Positions 60,615 to 64,000 of a stretch of DNA of 64,000 bases are shown here, one piece after another; within the stretch, counting starts at the first letter, position 1, and each line of letters opens with the position of its first letter. The stretch spans positions 620,001-684,000 of the forward strand of contig JAIUOB010000002.1 of the NCBI GenBank assembly GCA_020161135.1. Reading direction: 5' to 3'. Position numbers and translations under genes: made by a program. The notes under the pieces were generated by a model. The model was not told the origin of the DNA. It saw nothing but the letters and a program-made list of their open reading frames with translations, and ran no database searches. This DNA is from Gemmatimonadota bacterium (GTDB lineage Bacteria > Gemmatimonadota > Gemmatimonadetes > Gemmatimonadales > Gemmatimonadaceae).

Positions 60615-61892
60615 GTGTCGCATCGTGGCGCATCGATGATCCTTGGCTTGACGATCGCGTTGGCCGGTGGATCCCACACGCTCTTGGCGCAACCGCGCCC
60701 GCCCGCCACGTCACCGCGTTGGCTGGCCACATGGGCGCCCAGTCTGCAACCGTCGGCGCCACGTCCGCCGGCCGATTCGGTCGACCGCGTGTTCACGGTG
60801 GTCGGTCGCACGCTCCGGCAGGTCGCACGCGTCTCCATCGGCGGTACGCGGGTGCGCCTCCGGCTGTCGAATGAGTACGGCGACCGCCCCCTGCGCATCC
60901 TGTCGGCGCGCGTCGCGCTGCGTCGGGGTGGAGCGGCGGCAGAGCCGGCCATCGACCCGGCCACCGATCACGTCCTTACGTTCGACGGGCGCCACACGGT
61001 GGTTGTGCGCCCCGGCAGTGCCCTCGTCAGCGACGGGGTGGACTTCGTGATCCCCGATCGCGCCGACGTGATGATCAGCCTCGCGATCGCCGACTCGGCG
61101 CGCACGAGCACGCGACACAGCCTGTCGGTGCAGCGCAGCTGGGTCTCGCCGCCCGGCGATCACACCGCCGACGCGACCTTCACGCCCGACACCTCCGTCG
61201 TCGCGTGGGCCTTCGTCGCCGGCCTCGATGTGGTGAACCCGCGCGCGACCGGCGTGATCGTCACCCTCGGCAACTCCATCACCGATGGCTTCGCCGCACC
61301 GGTGGACAGCAATGCGCGCTGGCCCGATGTGCTCGCCGCGCGCCTGCTCGCGAGCCGCGAATCGCCCAAGGCCGTCGTGAACGCCGGCATCAGCGGGAAT
61401 CGCGTGCTCTCGAACGTGACCGGCCCGAGCGCGTTGCTCCGCTTCGATCGCGATGTGCTCATGCAGCCGGGCGTGACGCACGTGGTGGTACTCGAGGGGA
61501 TCAACGACATCTCGCGCGGGTCGCGCGCCGCCAATCCGCTCGACGAGATGCCCATCGAGGAGCTGATCGCTGGACACCGCCAGCTCATCGCCCGCGCCCA
61601 TGAGCGCGGGCTGACCATCATCGGCGCCACGCTCACCCCCATCGGCGGCATGAACCGCCCAGCCCAGGTCGAGATGCAGGCCAAGCACGCCGCCTTCAAC
61701 CGCTGGGTCCGCACGAGCGGCGAGTACGACGGCGTGATCGACTTCGAGAAGGCCACCTGGGATCCCGCCGACACCACGCGCTTCCTGCCGGCGTACGACT
61801 CGGGCGATCACCTGCATCCGGGCGGCGCGGGCTACGCGGCCATGGGCAAGGCCATTGCGCTGGAGCTGTTCCGGATGCGGAAACGGCGGTAG
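60615..61892 (+). CDS. secreted SGNH/GDSL-family hydrolase
   Basis: The 425-residue protein has a signal peptide (cleavage near LLAQP), an N-terminal beta domain (about 40-200), and an SGNH core: block I VTLGNSITDGFA with the Ser, block II AGISGNRVL, block III EGINDIS, and block V DHLHPGGAGYAAMG with Asp and His. It is likely a lipase, esterase or carbohydrate deacetylase outside the cytoplasm. The GTG at 60615 has GAGG 6 bases upstream; the ATG at 60636 is the alternative and both keep the signal. The frame extends further upstream only through repeat D. Confidence 0.87.
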   Translation: MSHRGASMILGLTIALAGGSHTLLAQPRPPATSPRWLATWAPSLQPSAPRPPADSVDRVFTVVGRTLRQVARVSIGGTRVRLRLSNEYGDRPLRILSARVALRRGGAAAEPAIDPATDHVLTFDGRHTVVVRPGSALVSDGVDFVIPDRADVMISLAIADSARTSTRHSLSVQRSWVSPPGDHTADATFTPDTSVVAWAFVAGLDVVNPRATGVIVTLGNSITDGFAAPVDSNARWPDVLAARLLASRESPKAVVNAGISGNRVLSNVTGPSALLRFDRDVLMQPGVTHVVVLEGINDISRGSRAANPLDEMPIEELIAGHRQLIARAHERGLTIIGATLTPIGGMNRPAQVEMQAKHAAFNRWVRTSGEYDGVIDFEKATWDPADTTRFLPAYDSGDHLHPGGAGYAAMGKAIALELFRMRKRR

Positions 61893-61932
61893 GTCGCGGG
61901 GCGCGCCGCGACATCACGCGGTCAGAGCCGGG

Positions 61933-61984
61933 TTGGGGTCAGAGTTGGGGTCAGAGTTGGGGTCAGAGTTGGACTCTGACCCCA
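61933..61984. repeat. intergenic repeat cluster, copy E
   Basis: Three tandem TTGGGGTCAGAG units (61933-61968) end in a 12-bp hairpin (61958-61969 with 61973-61984, loop TGG). It lies between the convergent SGNH hydrolase and S41 peptidase genes. Confidence 0.9.
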
Positions 61985-62003
61985 GCGCCCACCCCCTCCC
62001 CAC

Positions 62004-63611
62004 CTAGGCGACGACCTCGTCCCCCGCCCCCGCCCCCGCCCCCGCGTCACCCGACCCGGCCGGCCGCGGCGCGGCCCGCAGCAGCTCCGCCGTCGTGGCC
62101 GACCGCTCGAGCAACTGCACCGCCCGCTGGAGCGGCGCATCCCACACGCTCGTCACGCGAAACGCGAGCGTGTCGCCCTGCGCGAGGGTGGCCACGCGCT
62201 GCGCGAACGACCGATCGATGTCGGCGCGCCCGGCGTCGAACTGCGCCCGCGTGAGCGGCACATTGTCGGCGCGGAGCCGCACGAACAGCGAATCGCCCCA
62301 CGCCGAGTCGACCGCGAACCCCGGACGCAGTGGCGCGGCGCCTCGCGCGCGCCGCTGCTGCACCGCCGACTGCGCGATGCTCGTCATGTGCGAGTACACC
62401 GCACCCGCATGCGGCGCGAGCGCCTCGCGCAGCGCGCGCTCGCCGCTCGTGAGCGTATCGTCGGCCACGGCCACGTCGGGAGAGATCGCGCCGGTGCCAT
62501 CAGGCAGCTTCGAGATGGAACGCCCCGACGGCGTGTACCAGCGCCCGGTCGTGATCTTGAGCGCGTACCCCTCGTCGAGGCCGTACACCGTCTGCACGAG
62601 CCCCTTGCCGTAGGAACGGCTGCCCACGAGCAGCGCGCGCCGATTGTCCTTGAGCGCGCCGGCGACGATTTCCGACGACGACGCCGAGCCGCCGTCGAGC
62701 AGCACGACGAGCGGCACGTCCTGCACCAGAGGGGCCAGCTCCGCACCGAAGCGCTGCGTCCCCTCGCGCGAGCGCACCTCGAGCAGCGGCGCGCCGCGCG
62801 GCAGGAACAGGTTGGCGGTGGCAAGGGCCTCTTCGACCACACCGCCCGGATTGCCGCGCAGGTCGAGCACGACGCCGCGACTGCCCCCTGCACGCAGCGC
62901 CACGAGCGCATCGCGCAGCTCCTGCGCCGTGTGCTCACCGAAGCGCGTGATGGGCACATAGCCCACTCCCTGCGTGAGCTGCAGGTGGAACGGCACCGAC
63001 GACACGTGCACGCGGCGGCGCAGGAAGCGGTGCGTGAGCGGCTCGCTGAATCCGGCACGCTCGAAGTGCACCACGACGGGTGTGCCGTCCTGCCCCACGA
63101 GATGCCGGTGCACGCGCTCCGTGCTCCACCCCACGCTGCTCGAATCATCGATGCGCACGATGCGATCGCCCGGTTGCACCCCGGCTTCGGCGGCCGGCGT
63201 GCCGTCGTACACCTTCTCGATGGTGACCGCGCCGTTCACGGGCGGCGTGAGCAGCACGCCCAGTCCGCTGTAGTTGCCGTTGGTCGTGCGCTCGAAGTCG
63301 GCGAGGTCGGCCGGCGTGAGCAGCTCCGAGTACGGGTCCTGCAACTCCCGCACGACACCGCGCGCCGCGCGCTCGTACAGTGCTTGCGCCGACAGGGTGT
63401 CCGCGTAGCGCAGCATCACCAGCGTCATGACCTGCTCGAGCAGCGCCGCCCCACGCTGCTCGGCGGCACGCTGGAGCGTCCACGCGCCGGTGGCGATGGG
63501 CACCACGACGAGCGCGGCAATGGCGCCCCGACGTCCCGCGTGGGCGGCGCGCGCGGTCGTGAGCAGGCGGCGCCAGGCGCCACGTGACAGGAAAGCAGGC
63601 AGGAGGCGCAT
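62004..63611 (-). CDS. S41-family (C-terminal processing) peptidase
   Basis: The 535-residue protein has a single N-terminal membrane anchor (about residues 28-50), a helical pre-domain (LRYADTLSAQALYERAARGVV), a PDZ domain (about 110-190, GLGVLLTPP to GDRIVRIDD), and the S41 catalytic domain: VLDLRGNPGGVVEEAL, DGGSASSSEIVAGALKDN (nucleophile region near 312) and GSRSYGKGLVQ (Lys near 338). This is the Ctp family; it cleaves C-termini of exported proteins in the periplasm. The C-terminal 60 residues are Ala/Gly-rich. The ATG at 63611 lacks a strong ribosome site. The upstream open frame is rejected because it has no signal. Confidence 0.9.
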   Translation of the reverse strand: MRLLPAFLSRGAWRRLLTTARAAHAGRRGAIAALVVVPIATGAWTLQRAAEQRGAALLEQVMTLVMLRYADTLSAQALYERAARGVVRELQDPYSELLTPADLADFERTTNGNYSGLGVLLTPPVNGAVTIEKVYDGTPAAEAGVQPGDRIVRIDDSSSVGWSTERVHRHLVGQDGTPVVVHFERAGFSEPLTHRFLRRRVHVSSVPFHLQLTQGVGYVPITRFGEHTAQELRDALVALRAGGSRGVVLDLRGNPGGVVEEALATANLFLPRGAPLLEVRSREGTQRFGAELAPLVQDVPLVVLLDGGSASSSEIVAGALKDNRRALLVGSRSYGKGLVQTVYGLDEGYALKITTGRWYTPSGRSISKLPDGTGAISPDVAVADDTLTSGERALREALAPHAGAVYSHMTSIAQSAVQQRRARGAAPLRPGFAVDSAWGDSLFVRLRADNVPLTRAQFDAGRADIDRSFAQRVATLAQGDTLAFRVTSVWDAPLQRAVQLLERSATTAELLRAAPRPAGSGDAGAGAGAGDEVVA

Positions 63612-63929
63612 GCGGAGGCCGGTGAAGGCGAGCGGAAGGGGGCAGGGGCAGGATGCGACCGCGTCGCGGTGAGATGCGAGCTCGGCTGCGACGTCCTTAC
63701 GACACGCGTACGGTGCCGAGGGATGCCAGGTGACGGGGACACGCCGCTGTACCCGCGCAGCCCGCCGGCGCGTCAACGGCGCGGCGACACCGCGCGCACC
63801 GCTCCCCCGCGCCTCCCGCGCAGCCCCTGCGCACGGCCGATGAGCCCGCGGCGTACGTTCTGACGCGTGTCCTGTCGACGCATCCATCAGCACGCCGCAC
63901 CCCGACTCCCAGCCCGCCGTGGAGTAGCC
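63612..63929. other. 318-base divergent intergenic region
   Basis: This region separates the S41 peptidase (minus) and a plus-strand gene entering the right edge. It must hold both promoters. No repeat, strong hairpin or convincing small gene was found. Confidence 0.45.
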
Positions 63930-64000
63930 ATGACACGACCCTCCGTTGCTCGCCCGATGTCCCGCCCCCTGCCCGTGAGTGGGCGTCGCCTGATCACGGC
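63930..64000 (+). CDS. start of a gene running off the right edge
   Basis: An ATG at 63930 preceded by GGAG (spacing 5) opens a frame that is still open at the window end: MTRPSVARPMSRPLPVSGRR followed by LIT. The basic, Pro/Ser-rich beginning could precede a signal peptide or membrane helix just outside the window. Too short to identify. Confidence 0.5.
   Translation, partial: MTRPSVARPMSRPLPVSGRRLIT

Noticed and set aside
58993-60762. 589-residue version of the flavoprotein with a GSELGSEL segment
   Set aside because: The segment is a translation of the intergenic repeat; the Rossmann motif begins right after the ATG at 60399.
1-64000. tRNA, rRNA, riboswitch, prophage or insertion sequence
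   Set aside because: Read through on both strands without seeing a tRNA T-loop pattern, transposase, integrase or phage gene; a covariance-model search was not possible.

Overview
The window looks like chromosome from a high-GC Gram-negative bacterium, most likely a Gemmatimonadota member (Gemmatimonas-like). This is inferred from gene style, not from a marker gene. The signs are many Sec-exported and lipobox proteins, DUF5916 and DUF5117-type secreted proteins, a membrane-tethered BTAD/TPR regulator, a PEP-CTERM protein, LVIVD and DUF305 proteins and a cytochrome P460. No rRNA, tRNA, phage, IS transposase or CRISPR array was seen.

Layout. 1-3.5 kb: the 3' part of dabA (inorganic-carbon uptake) and two small genes. 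3.5-7.6 kb: an HD-GYP phosphodiesterase, then a TetR regulator beside an AhpD-like gene and a MOSC gene with matching palindromic operators. 7.6-12.9 kb: a cytochrome P460 lipoprotein, a histidine kinase/NtrC-type regulator pair, and a repeat lipoprotein with a convincing sigma-54 promoter and upstream activator palindrome. 12.9-24 kb: mostly exported proteins (amidase, exported methyltransferase-like protein, zinc metalloprotease, six-cysteine mini-protein, DUF5916 protein). 24.1-28.4 kb: a pstS-C-A-B-B operon whose two ATPase genes carry complementary active-site defects. 28.9-32.8 kb: BTAD regulator and PEP-CTERM protein. 32.8-36.5 kb: a 1228-residue lectin/LGFP/cysteine-peptidase-like protein. 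36.7-42 kb: creatininase-like, LVIVD, DUF305, DUF4397 and DUF892 genes. 42.3-51.5 kb: propionyl-CoA synthase and bifunctional malonyl-CoA reductase in a two-gene operon. 51.5-64 kb: exported and housekeeping-type genes, a serine/threonine kinase, an SGNH hydrolase and an S41 protease, with a family of 12-base (TTGGGGTCAGAG) repeats between genes.

Metabolic theme. Malonyl-CoA reductase and propionyl-CoA synthase are the two signature enzymes of the 3-hydroxypropionate bi-cycle. Together they convert malonyl-CoA to propionyl-CoA through 3-hydroxypropionate. The bicarbonate-consuming carboxylases that would feed them are not in the window. The DabA-type inorganic-carbon transporter at the left edge would fit the same physiology, but it is 40 kb away and the link is inference.

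Most interesting: (1) the pcs-mcr operon in this background; (2) a split, asymmetric PstB pair predicted to form one consensus and one degenerate ATP site; (3) a self-contained sigma-54 circuit (kinase, regulator, target promoter); (4) an intergenic repeat family that has also supplied the last codons and stop of one gene; (5) the large LGFP/cysteine-peptidase-like protein.
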